From Jannaschia sp. W003 (GTDB taxonomy: Bacteria; Pseudomonadota; Alphaproteobacteria; Rhodobacterales; Rhodobacteraceae): a stretch of 64,000 nucleotides of DNA. The notes below the pieces were generated by a model. The model saw nothing but the letters and a program-made list of their open reading frames with translations, did no database searches and had not been told where the DNA came from. Both the position numbers and the translations under genes were made by a program. The stretch's first letter is position 1. Every line of letters starts with the position of its first letter. The DNA is taken from contig NZ_CP083539.1 of the NCBI RefSeq assembly GCF_025144335.1, positions 1,923,501 through 1,987,500 on the forward strand, read 5' to 3'. Below are positions 8,847 through 17,669 of this stretch, piece by piece.

Positions 8847-11405
8847 ATGGTGCGGGCAGCAGGCAACGCCGTTTGGGGCGTGTTCATGTTCATTCTCTCG
8901 ACGATCGGGGGCATCTTCTCGGCGGTCACGCTGGGCGTGGTCGCGCTGGCGCTCACGATCGGCGCGATCCTGTGGATGTACGGCCGCGACCTGCCCAACC
9001 ACGAGCAGCTCGCCCAGTACACGCCCCCCACGATCAGCCGCATCTACTCGGGCGAGGGGCGCATGATCGACGAGTTCGCTCAGGAACGCCGCCTCTTCGC
9101 CCCCGCCGAGGAGATACCCGCCCTCGTGAAGGAGGCGTTCATCTCCGCCGAGGACAAGAACTTCTACGTCCACGCCGGCTACGACCCTGTGGGCATGGTG
9201 AAGGCGGCCGTGGATGCCGCCCGCGGCGGCCGCCTGCGCGGCGCCTCGACCATCACCCAGCAGGTGATGAAGAACTTCCTGCTGTCCTCGGACCGCTCCG
9301 CCGAGCGCAAGGTGAAGGAGATCATCCTCGCCAGCCGCATCGAGGAGACGCTCGACAAGGAGGGCATCCTGGAGCTCTACCTCAACGAGATCTTCCTCGG
9401 GCAGAACAGCTTCGGCGTGGCCGCGGCCGCGCAGACCTACTTCAACAAGTCGCTCGACGAGCTGACCATCGGCGAGGCGGCCTACCTCGCGATCCTGCCC
9501 AAGGCGCCGTCCAACTACCATCCCGTGCGCCAGGCCGAGACCGCCATCGAGCGGCGCAACTTCGTGCTGCGCGAGATGTGGGAGAACGGCTACATCACTC
9601 GCGGCGAGATGGAGGAGGCGCAGCGCGAGCCGCTCCTGACCGTGCAGTCCGGCCACTACCCGCCGTTCCGCGCCTCGCTTCCTGACCGCGACTACTTCAC
9701 CGACGAGATCCGCCGCCGGCTCGTGCAGGACTTCGGCGAGGAGGCGTTCTTCACCGAAGGGTTCTCGGTGCGCGCCACCGTGGACGCCGAGATGCAGGAG
9801 GTGGCGGCGCTCGCCCTGCGCGAGGCGCTGGAGAAGTACGACCGCTCGCGGGGCGTCTGGCGCGGCACCGACGAGACGATCCCCGCCGAGACCCTCGGCG
9901 ACGAGGCGCTCTGGCGCGAGGCGCTGTCGAAGGCCGACGTGGCCCGCGACGTCGATCTCGACGGCCGCTGGCACCCCGCGGTGGTGCTGGACGTGGCAGA
10001 CCAGACTCTGACGGTGGGGGTCGAGGACGGGCCCGCATCGGCCGGCGTCCCGCGCTCCGACATCCAGTGGATGCGGGGCGACTTCTTCGCCAACTTCGAG
10101 CCCGGCGACGTGGTGCACGTGCGCCCCGAGGGAGACGGCTGGTCGCTGCGCCAGATCCCCGAGGTGCAGGGCGGGTTCATGGCGATGGACGTTAACACGG
10201 GCCGCGTGCTCGCGATGCAGGGCGGCTTCTCCTACCAGGACTCGGTGTTCAACCGCGCCACGCAGGCCACACGTCAGCCCGGCTCGAGCTTCAAGCCCTT
10301 CGTCTACGCCTCGGCGCTCGACTCGGGCTACCAGCCCAACACCATCGTGGTGGACGCGCCGATCGAGATCGAGGCCGGCGACGGCTCCGTGTGGCGGCCC
10401 AAGAACGCGTCCAACCGGTTCTACGGCCCCTCGCCGCTGCGCACCGGTATCGAGCGCTCGCGCAACCTGATGACGGTGCGCCTCGCGCAGGACGTGGGCA
10501 TGAACGTGGTGGCCGAGTACGCGGAGCGGTTCGGCGTCTACGACGACATGCCCGAGCTTCTGGCCAACTCGCTGGGGTCGCAGGAGACCACGCTGTTCAA
10601 GATGGTGGCCGCCTACGCGATGTTCGCCAACGGCGGCGAGCGGGTGGAGCCCACGCTCGTGGACCGCATCCAGGACCGCTACGGCCGCTCGGTCTATCGG
10701 CACGACCAGCGGGTCTGCACCGACTGCGAGCAGTTTGCGTCGCTCAGCGACGGCTACGGCCCGCGGATCGTGTCGAACCGCGACCGGGTGATGGACCCGA
10801 TCACCGCCTACCAGCTGACCTCGATGATGCGCGGCGTGGTGGAGCGCGGCACCGCCTCCAAGACGGTGAACCTGCCCGTGCCCATCGCCGGCAAGACCGG
10901 GACCACCAACGACGCCAAGGACGTGTGGTTCGTGGGCTTCTCCTCGACCATCGCGGCGGGCTGCTACATCGGCCACGACCAGCCCCGCTCGCTGGGCTCG
11001 GGCGCCTCGGGTGGCGGCATGTGCGGCCCGGTGTTCCAGCGCTTCATGACCGAGGCGATCCGGAAGTACGGCGGCGGCGACTTCGAGGTGCCCCCGGGCG
11101 GACACTTCGTGAAGATCGACCGCTATACCGGCGCGCGCCTGCCCGACTCCGCGACCGGGGAGCACGTGGTCTCGGAGTACTTCCGCGACGGAGAGTCGCT
11201 CATGGCCGGCTTCGCCGGGGGCTCGGTGGTGATCGACGGCGGCTTCGCCATGGCGGGCGACCTTCCGCTGTTCGGCCGCGGCGAGAGCGACGACAGCGAC
11301 GGCGGCGGCGTCGAGGCCAAGCAGGTGCAGACCTCCACGGGCCGCCGCGTGGTGGTGCCGCCGCGGGCCTCGTTCGGATCGCTGTCCTCGGGCGGGCTCT
11401 ACTAG
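8847..11405 (+). CDS. mrcA: Penicillin-binding protein 1A
   Basis: A bifunctional class A penicillin-binding protein of 852 residues, which polymerises glycan strands and cross-links peptides in the periplasm. It has a short cytoplasmic N terminus and one transmembrane anchor (about 10-48). The GT51 transglycosylase domain includes the catalytic Glu in AFISAEDKNFY and the motifs GASTITQQVMKNF and YLNEIFLG. The transpeptidase has the nucleophile in GSSFKPF, the SRN motif in ERSRNLMT and KTGTT. An OB-like insert lies between the domains. Length and order are usual for PBP1A. The start at 8847 has only a weak GGGACGG upstream site. A hairpin terminator follows. Confidence 0.96.
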   Translation: MVRAAGNAVWGVFMFILSTIGGIFSAVTLGVVALALTIGAILWMYGRDLPNHEQLAQYTPPTISRIYSGEGRMIDEFAQERRLFAPAEEIPALVKEAFISAEDKNFYVHAGYDPVGMVKAAVDAARGGRLRGASTITQQVMKNFLLSSDRSAERKVKEIILASRIEETLDKEGILELYLNEIFLGQNSFGVAAAAQTYFNKSLDELTIGEAAYLAILPKAPSNYHPVRQAETAIERRNFVLREMWENGYITRGEMEEAQREPLLTVQSGHYPPFRASLPDRDYFTDEIRRRLVQDFGEEAFFTEGFSVRATVDAEMQEVAALALREALEKYDRSRGVWRGTDETIPAETLGDEALWREALSKADVARDVDLDGRWHPAVVLDVADQTLTVGVEDGPASAGVPRSDIQWMRGDFFANFEPGDVVHVRPEGDGWSLRQIPEVQGGFMAMDVNTGRVLAMQGGFSYQDSVFNRATQATRQPGSSFKPFVYASALDSGYQPNTIVVDAPIEIEAGDGSVWRPKNASNRFYGPSPLRTGIERSRNLMTVRLAQDVGMNVVAEYAERFGVYDDMPELLANSLGSQETTLFKMVAAYAMFANGGERVEPTLVDRIQDRYGRSVYRHDQRVCTDCEQFASLSDGYGPRIVSNRDRVMDPITAYQLTSMMRGVVERGTASKTVNLPVPIAGKTGTTNDAKDVWFVGFSSTIAAGCYIGHDQPRSLGSGASGGGMCGPVFQRFMTEAIRKYGGGDFEVPPGGHFVKIDRYTGARLPDSATGEHVVSEYFRDGESLMAGFAGGSVVIDGGFAMAGDLPLFGRGESDDSDGGGVEAKQVQTSTGRRVVVPPRASFGSLSSGGLY

Positions 11406-11445
11406 GGACCGCCGCCCCGATCGGAGTGCTTGGTTGAAGGTACGA

Positions 11446-11479
11446 GAAGGGGCCCCGAACGCCGGTTCGGGGCCCCTTC
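11446..11479. terminator. Bidirectional terminator between mrcA and the RND pump gene
   Basis: A perfect 15-bp inverted repeat (GAAGGGGCCCCGAAC on the left arm) with a GCCG loop, flanked by A/T residues on both sides. It lies between the two convergent genes and can serve both strands. Confidence 0.85.
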
Positions 11480-11506
11480 TTCGTCGCCGCGCCTTCGGAA
11501 TGCAGC

Positions 11507-14500
11507 CTATTCCGCGGCGCGGAGCGGCGGCGACGGCGGGGCGGTCTCCTCGGCGGCGGGGGTCACGAGGCGTGCCGGCGCGGCGGCGGCAGCGGCCTCC
11601 GCCACGTCCTCCTCGGCCCAGAGCAGAAGCGGCGCGCGCACGCGGCGGGCCTTGCGGCGCAGCGCCCGGTCCCGGGCGACCCGGCTGCCCCGGCCCATCC
11701 CGACGTAGCCCAGCAGCGCCGCGAGCTTCAGCGCGTAGACCGCCAGCCAGACCCGCACCGCCAGCATCGCCGGCGTGAACAGCAGCGTCAGGACGGTCGC
11801 GACCCCGAGTCCCCAGACCACCGCCGTCGCGAGCTGGATCCACCACAGCGAGGTGGGCGAGCCGATCGAGTAGCCGCCCGCCAGGAAGTCCACGGAGATG
11901 CCGAACATCATCGGCATCAGGCCCGCCATGGTCGTGAGCGTGGTCAGGAGCACGGGGCGGATGCGGTCCTCGGCGGTGCGGGTGATCGCCTCGATCCGGG
12001 GCATGTAGCGGGCGTATTCCTGGAAGGTGTCGATCAGCACGATGTTGTTGTTCACCACGATCCCGGCCAAGGCCACGATCCCGGTGCCGGTCATGATGAT
12101 CGAGAACGCCTGGTCCATGACCAGCATCCCGATCAGCACGCCGGTGGTGGACAGCACCACCGCCAGCAGCACGAGCACGGCGTTGTAGACCGAATTGAAC
12201 TGCGCGAGCAGGATGATGAACATCAGCCCCAGCGCGCCCATGAAGGCGGTCTGCAGGAACGCCTGGCTCTCGGCCTGCTCCTCCTGGTCGCCGGTCCACT
12301 CATAGCTCACGCTCGCGGGCAGGCGCTCCTCGATCAGCGGCGTCAGCGCCTCGATCCGTTCTGTCGCGGTGAGGGGCAGGGCGGCGAGGTCGGAGCCGGC
12401 GGCCTCGTCCTCGCGCACGATGGCCTGCGTCGCGCCCGCGCCGTCCACCAGCTTCACCAGCCCCGGCGCCACGTCCGCCTTCACGTCGAAGTAGCGCTCG
12501 CCGCCCTCGCGGTCGATCTGGGCGAGGCGCGGCACGGGGCGGCGCTCGATGAAGTTCGCGAGGGGGACCAGTCCGTCCGAGGTCCGCACCTTCAGGCTGT
12601 CGAGGGTGGACAGCACGCGGTCCTCCTCGGGCAGGCGCACGCGGATCTCGATCTCCTCGTCTGAGCTGTCGACGCGCATGGTGTCCAGCAGGATGCCGCG
12701 CGTCACGAGCTGCACCATGGCGCCCACGGTGGCCACGTCGGCGCCGAAGCGGCCCGCCTTCTCGACGTCGACGTCGATCTCCCAGTCGATGCCGGGCAGG
12801 GGCAGGGTGTCCTCCACGTCGACGACGCCGGGGGTGGCCTCGAACAGCGCGGCCATCTCGGCGGTGATGGCGCGCAGGGCCTCCCAGTCGCTGCCCCGGA
12901 GGCGCAGGTGGATCGGCTTGCCCTGCGCTGGGCCGCGATCCTGGGCGGACAGGTCGACCTTCACGCCCGGCATCTCGCGCAGGCGCGCGAGCAAGGCGTC
13001 GGCGATGCGGTCGCCGTCGAAGGCCGGATCCACCACGGTCTTGTTCACGGTGAAGAGGCCGGCGACGCTGAACCAGGGCTCCTCGACGGTGGGCCGCTCC
13101 TCCCATGGGATCATCTCGATCTGGACCTGGCCGATCGTGTCGCCGGGTGCGCCGGCCCCGCCCGCGGGCCCGCCGGTGCTCAGGCCGCCGTCGCCGGCGA
13201 AGGCGAAGGCCGAGCGGATGCCGGGGGTGGCCAGCACGATGGCCTCGGCCTCGCGCAGCAGCGCATCCTTTTCCTCGAGCGAGAGGTTGCCGCGCGCGCG
13301 CACGTAGATGTTGGCGTTCTCCAGTTCGCTGTCGACGAAGAACTCCACTCCGTTGTTCTCGCGCCCGAAGATGCCGAAGGTCGTCACCACGGCGAAGCCG
13401 ACGATGCCGATCGCGACGAGGGGGCCGATCGGGTTGCCCACCATCAGATGCACGGCCCGGCCGAAGAGCGAGCGACGATAGCCCGCCTCGACCCGGCGCG
13501 GCTTGCGGTGCCAGCGGATCGAGCCGAGCGTGGTCGCCAGAGCGAAGCATGCGAACACGAAGGCGACGGCGCCGGGCAGCGAGTGGACGAACCGGACCTC
13601 GGAGGCAGGGATCGGCAGGAGGTAGGACGGGTTCAGCGTCTGGAGGATCGCCACCGCCAGCGCCCAGGCCGAGGCGGCCGCCAGCACGGCGCGCACGATC
13701 CAGGGCACGTGGGCGCGCAGGGCGCCGGCGCCGGTGTCGAAGAGGCGCGTCAGCCGCCCCGCCACGCCGCCGAGCACGGGCAGGTAGACGAGGGCCACCA
13801 CGAGCGAGGCCGACAGCACGAAGATCAGCGTGACGGGCAGCATTCCCATGAATTCGCCGGGCACGCCGGGCCAGAACAGCATCGGCAGGAACGCGCAGAG
13901 CGTGGTCGCGGTGGAGGAGACCACGGGCCAGAACATGCGCTTGGCCGCCTCGGTGTAGGCCGCCATCGGGCCGGAGCCTTCCGAGATGCGTCGGTCGGCG
14001 TACTCGACCACCACGATGGCGCCGTCCACCAGCATGCCGACGGCGAGGATCAGGCCGAACATCACGATGTTGGAGATGGTGATGCCCATCACGGCGAGCA
14101 GCGCGAAGCACAAGAGGAACGAGGTGGGGATCGCGAAGCCCACCAGCAGGGCGGACCGGGTGCCCAGCGTGGCGAGGACCACGATCATCACCAGCGCGAT
14201 GGCCGTCAGCACCGACCCCTCGAGCTGCGTGACCATGGACTTCACGGTGCGCGACTGGTCGAGCGTCACCTGCACGTCCACGGCCTCGCGCAGTTCCGGC
14301 GGCCAGGTCGCCACCTCGGCGGCCACCTCGGCGCGGACGGCGGCGGCCGTGTCGATGATGTTGAAGCCCTTCCGCTTCACCACCTGCAGCGCGACGGTCG
14401 TCTCGCCGTTGTAGCGCGCGGTGCCCTCGCGGTCCTCGAAGGTCAGCCGGATCTCCGCCAGGTCGCCCAAGGTCACCACCCGGTCGCCGGAGCGCTTCAC

Positions 14501-15229
14501 CGGGAGGTCGTAGACGTCGCGCGGCTCCTCGAAGGAGCCGGGGATCTTGACCGGGAACGCGCCGCTCGCCGTCTCGACCGAGCCGGTGGCGACCAGGAGG
14601 TTGTTGTTGTTGACGGTGTCGATCAGCTCGCCGGCGGTGACGTTGTAGCTCTCGAGCGCGAGAGGGTCGATCAGCACCTCGAGCATCTCGTCGCGGTGCC
14701 CGGCTAGCCCGGCCTCCAGCAGCGCGCTCATGCCCTCCAGCCGGTCCTGCAGGTCCTTGGCGAGGCGCAGGAGCGTGCGCTCGGGCGCCAGTCCCGAGAG
14801 CGAGACGATCAGGATCGGGAACTCCGAGAAGTTGATTTCGTCGATGGTGTACTGCTCGGCGCCGTCCGGAAACTCGGTCTCGGCCTGGTTCATCTTGTCG
14901 CGCACGTCGGCGATGGTGGCGGACTTGTCCCAGCCGAACTCGAACTCGAGGAAGATGCCGGCGTAGTTCTCGGAGGCGGTGGCGGACATGCTCTTTAGGC
15001 CGTCCAGCTCCTTGAGGCGGGTCTCCATCGGCTTCACGAGCAGCTTCTCGCTGTCGGACGCGCTGATGCCGGGGAAGGGGACCGACACGAAGATGCCGGG
15101 GATGTCGATGTCCGGCTCACCCTCCTTCGGCAGGTTCACGTAGGAGAAGGTGCCCGCGAGCACTGAGAGAACCACGAAGGCCAGCACCATGCGCGCACGC
15201 GTGGCGGCCCAGTCGATGATGCCGGTCAT
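11507..15229 (-). CDS. RND-family efflux transporter permease (AcrB/MexF-like)
   Basis: An inner-membrane RND pump subunit of 1240 residues, which drives proton-coupled export of drugs or other small molecules together with the adjacent adaptor protein. The N terminus shows a transmembrane helix and the HAE1-like NLPKEGEPDID and VSVPFPGISASDSEK. The first transmembrane block contains GMLVDGAIVVVEYADRRISE, where the acidic residue belongs to the proton relay. A second block follows the second periplasmic domain (GIVVNNNIVLIDTFQEY). It is longer than AcrB (about 1050) because of extra sequence between the transmembrane blocks and a C-terminal tail. The ATG at 15229 overlaps the adaptor stop by 4 bp. 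No outer-membrane TolC gene is nearby. Confidence 0.92.
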   Translation of the reverse strand: MTGIIDWAATRARMVLAFVVLSVLAGTFSYVNLPKEGEPDIDIPGIFVSVPFPGISASDSEKLLVKPMETRLKELDGLKSMSATASENYAGIFLEFEFGWDKSATIADVRDKMNQAETEFPDGAEQYTIDEINFSEFPILIVSLSGLAPERTLLRLAKDLQDRLEGMSALLEAGLAGHRDEMLEVLIDPLALESYNVTAGELIDTVNNNNLLVATGSVETASGAFPVKIPGSFEEPRDVYDLPVKRSGDRVVTLGDLAEIRLTFEDREGTARYNGETTVALQVVKRKGFNIIDTAAAVRAEVAAEVATWPPELREAVDVQVTLDQSRTVKSMVTQLEGSVLTAIALVMIVVLATLGTRSALLVGFAIPTSFLLCFALLAVMGITISNIVMFGLILAVGMLVDGAIVVVEYADRRISEGSGPMAAYTEAAKRMFWPVVSSTATTLCAFLPMLFWPGVPGEFMGMLPVTLIFVLSASLVVALVYLPVLGGVAGRLTRLFDTGAGALRAHVPWIVRAVLAAASAWALAVAILQTLNPSYLLPIPASEVRFVHSLPGAVAFVFACFALATTLGSIRWHRKPRRVEAGYRRSLFGRAVHLMVGNPIGPLVAIGIVGFAVVTTFGIFGRENNGVEFFVDSELENANIYVRARGNLSLEEKDALLREAEAIVLATPGIRSAFAFAGDGGLSTGGPAGGAGAPGDTIGQVQIEMIPWEERPTVEEPWFSVAGLFTVNKTVVDPAFDGDRIADALLARLREMPGVKVDLSAQDRGPAQGKPIHLRLRGSDWEALRAITAEMAALFEATPGVVDVEDTLPLPGIDWEIDVDVEKAGRFGADVATVGAMVQLVTRGILLDTMRVDSSDEEIEIRVRLPEEDRVLSTLDSLKVRTSDGLVPLANFIERRPVPRLAQIDREGGERYFDVKADVAPGLVKLVDGAGATQAIVREDEAAGSDLAALPLTATERIEALTPLIEERLPASVSYEWTGDQEEQAESQAFLQTAFMGALGLMFIILLAQFNSVYNAVLVLLAVVLSTTGVLIGMLVMDQAFSIIMTGTGIVALAGIVVNNNIVLIDTFQEYARYMPRIEAITRTAEDRIRPVLLTTLTTMAGLMPMMFGISVDFLAGGYSIGSPTSLWWIQLATAVVWGLGVATVLTLLFTPAMLAVRVWLAVYALKLAALLGYVGMGRGSRVARDRALRRKARRVRAPLLLWAEEDVAEAAAAAAPARLVTPAAEETAPPSPPLRAAE

Positions 15230-16749
15230 TGGGTCGGCTCCGCCGCGGCGCCGCGGAAGGTCGCCTGCACGGGCACGCCGTCGGTCACGTATTCCTGCCC
15301 CACCACGATCACGTCCGCCTCGTCCTCGAGACCCGCGACCAGCACGCCCTCGGCCGAGTCGCGCACGAGGTCGACGGGCGCGAAGGCGGCGCGGCCGTCC
15401 TCGATCACGCGCACGCCCAGGGTGCCGGCATCGTTCAGCGTCAGCGCCGAGGCGGGAAGCTGATGGGCGCGGATGGGATCGGTGCGGATCACGATCTCGA
15501 CCGTCTGGCCCCCGCGCAGCAGGAGGTCGGGGTTCGGCACGGTCACCTCGGTGCGGAACGTGCGGGTGGTCTCGTCGGCAGAGCGCGACACGAAGGCGAC
15601 GCGGCCCGCGACCTCGCGCCCCGAGGCGAGGCGCGCGCCGGCGGGGGCGCCGGCCTCCACGCGGGCGACCTGCGCCTCGGGCAGGAAGCCCACAAGCTTG
15701 ATCGGGTCGAGCAGGACGACCGTGGCGCAGGGCGAGCCGGGCTGCAGCAGGGCGCCCAGCTCGGCCGTGTCGGTCTCCAAGAGGCCGTCGAAGGGGGCCG
15801 TGATGGCGAGCTTGGCGATGTCGAGCCGGGCGTTCTCCACGGCAGCCTCGGCGGACTGCACCGCGGCTTCGGCGGCGGCCAGGCCGGCGCGGGCGTTCTC
15901 GACCCCGGCCTCGGCGGCCACGACCCCGGCTTCGGCGCTCTCGATCTGGGCGAGCGCACCCTCGATCACCGCGCGGGCGCTCTCGATGTCGGCCTCCACC
16001 GATTCGAGCCCGGTGCGCGCGGCGGCGACCCCGGCCTCGGCGGCGCGCAGGGCGGCGTCGGCGTTGGCGACGCGGGTCTGCGAGGCGAAGCCGTCCTCGC
16101 TCAAGCGCGCGGCGGCGTTTTGGTTGATGCGGGCCTCCTCGAGCCGGGCCTCGGCCTCGGCGATGCGGGCTCTGGCATCGGCGCGGCCCGCCTCGGCCAC
16201 GGTGACGCGGGCGCGGACCTCGGGAAGGCGGGCCTTGGCCTCGCGCAGGCGGGCGCCCGCCTCGGGGCGGCGCGCCTCGGCCTCCATGATGCGCGCCTCG
16301 GCCTCGGGGATACGCGCGCGGGCCTCGGCGAGACCGGCCTCTGCCTCGGTGACCGCCGCCACGCGGCTGCCGGGGTCCAGTTCGCACAGGGTCTCGCCGG
16401 CTTCCACGAAGGTGCCCTTGCGCAGGGGCTCCGAGACGATCGTGCCCGAGGTCTCGGACGACACCACGACTTCGCGCGCCGGGGCGGTCTGGCCGCGCAC
16501 CATCACGGCGTCCTCGACCTCGCGCGCGACCGAGCGCAGGGCGACCACGTGGACGGCGCGCGCCGCCTCGCCCGCGCCCTCCTCCAGGATCGACGACGGC
16601 GCCTCGGCGACCACGGACGCCGCCACGGCGGTCTCTTCGCCGTCGCCCGTGACCGCACGGGCCCAATCGAGCAGGGCCTCGCGCTGCAGCACGAGGAAGA
16701 ACAACGCGACGCAGACGGCGACCGCGAGAAAGACGGAAAACGGGCGCAT
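15226..16749 (-). CDS. RND efflux periplasmic adaptor (membrane fusion protein)
   Basis: A HlyD/AcrA-type adaptor of 507 residues that links the inner-membrane pump to an outer-membrane channel. It starts with a membrane anchor (MRPFSVFLAVAVCVALFFL). A biotinyl-lipoyl half domain follows, then a long helical hairpin made of near-repeats of the pattern EARARIxEAEAR (about 175-350). The second lipoyl half (ITAPFDGLLETDTAELGALL) and a beta-barrel complete it. The hairpin is longer than usual for AcrA-like adaptors (about 350-400 residues in total). The start at 16749 is chosen because the hydrophobic anchor begins there; the frame is open to 16833. It is translationally coupled to the pump (ATGA overlap). 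Confidence 0.9.
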   Translation of the reverse strand: MRPFSVFLAVAVCVALFFLVLQREALLDWARAVTGDGEETAVAASVVAEAPSSILEEGAGEAARAVHVVALRSVAREVEDAVMVRGQTAPAREVVVSSETSGTIVSEPLRKGTFVEAGETLCELDPGSRVAAVTEAEAGLAEARARIPEAEARIMEAEARRPEAGARLREAKARLPEVRARVTVAEAGRADARARIAEAEARLEEARINQNAAARLSEDGFASQTRVANADAALRAAEAGVAAARTGLESVEADIESARAVIEGALAQIESAEAGVVAAEAGVENARAGLAAAEAAVQSAEAAVENARLDIAKLAITAPFDGLLETDTAELGALLQPGSPCATVVLLDPIKLVGFLPEAQVARVEAGAPAGARLASGREVAGRVAFVSRSADETTRTFRTEVTVPNPDLLLRGGQTVEIVIRTDPIRAHQLPASALTLNDAGTLGVRVIEDGRAAFAPVDLVRDSAEGVLVAGLEDEADVIVVGQEYVTDGVPVQATFRGAAAEPTQ

Positions 16750-16787
16750 GGGCGTCTCGCACGGCAGGGTCCGCTGCCAGCACCGCG

Positions 16788-16833
16788 CTGAACGGACCGG
16801 TTCAGAATTATGATTTGGCGCCGGGGGCGACAA
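16788..16833 (-). promoter_or_regulatory. Candidate promoter and operator of the RND efflux operon
   Basis: On the minus strand, CATAAT (16807-16812) makes a good -10 box. TTGTCG (16828-16833) is a possible -35 box with a short 15-bp spacer. Directly downstream, overlapping the expected transcription start, is an inverted repeat CTGAAC-N6-GTTCAG (16788-16805). The arrangement is typical of a repressor site on efflux operons. No regulator gene is adjacent, so any repressor is encoded elsewhere. Confidence 0.5.
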
Positions 16834-16980
16834 CCCCTGCGTGTCACCATGCGGCCCCCGCCGCGGCGCGGCGCGCGGATCGGTCGCACGGTGCCCGTTT
16901 GCGCGGCATCAAACGCGCCGGGGGGCTTTCGCCCCGGCCCCGGGGGCGATACCCGTGGCGCGCACAACGAGGGGCGAGAG

Positions 16981-17655
16981 ATGTCCGACACCGACAGCTT
17001 CATCGACGAGGTCAGCGAGGAGGTCCGCCGCGACCGCCTCTATGCGCTCATGCGGCGCTGGGGCTGGGTGGCGATCCTCGCGGTGATCCTGCTCGTGGGG
17101 GGGGCGGCCTGGACCGAGTGGCAGCGCAGCCGCGCCGAGGCGTCCGCCCAGCGGTTCGGCGACGGGGTGATCGCCGCGGTCGGCGCGGACACGGCCGAGG
17201 CGCGCGCTGCCGCGCTCGCCGCCCTTGATGCGGACGGCGAGGGCCAGGCGTTCCTGCGCGCGATGCTCCTCGCCGCCGCCGAGGCCGCGCCCGACGCCGA
17301 GGGCGGCGGGGCGGACGCCGCCGAGGCCGCGCCACGCCTGCTCGAGCTGGCCGAGACCCCGGGCCTCGCGCCGCGCCACCGGCACCTCGCCCTCCTCAAG
17401 GCGATCCTCGCGGGCGGCACCAGCGACGTGATCCGCGACGGCGAGATCCTCGCCGAGCTGGCCACCCCCGGCGCGCCGTACCGCCCTATCGCGGTGGAGA
17501 TGCAGGCCCTCCGCGCGCTGGAGGCCGGCGACGAGGGCACGGCGGTGACGCTCTTGCGCCTGCTGGCCGAGGACGCCGAGGCCTCCGCCGCCTTGCGCGC
17601 CCGGGCGCAGCAGTTGATGGTCGCGCTGGGCGCCCAGCCCACCGAGCCGGCCTGA
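16981..17655 (+). CDS. YfgM-like tetratricopeptide protein, single-pass membrane
   Basis: A 224-residue protein with an acidic cytoplasmic N terminus (SFIDEVSEEVRRDRLY), one transmembrane helix (about 27-46: WGWVAILAVILLVGGAAWTE) and a helical, Ala-rich periplasmic domain likely made of TPR-like repeats. This matches the YfgM/DUF2133-like family, whose E. coli member works with the periplasmic chaperone network near the Sec translocon. The order here, yfgM-like, bamB-like, der, is the same as in E. coli, which supports the assignment. The ATG at 16981 follows a GAGGGGCGAGAG purine stretch. The bamB-like gene starts 14 bp after the stop, so they are probably one operon. Confidence 0.75.
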   Translation: MSDTDSFIDEVSEEVRRDRLYALMRRWGWVAILAVILLVGGAAWTEWQRSRAEASAQRFGDGVIAAVGADTAEARAAALAALDADGEGQAFLRAMLLAAAEAAPDAEGGGADAAEAAPRLLELAETPGLAPRHRHLALLKAILAGGTSDVIRDGEILAELATPGAPYRPIAVEMQALRALEAGDEGTAVTLLRLLAEDAEASAALRARAQQLMVALGAQPTEPA

Positions 17656-17669
17656 CGGGGGCGCGAGCG

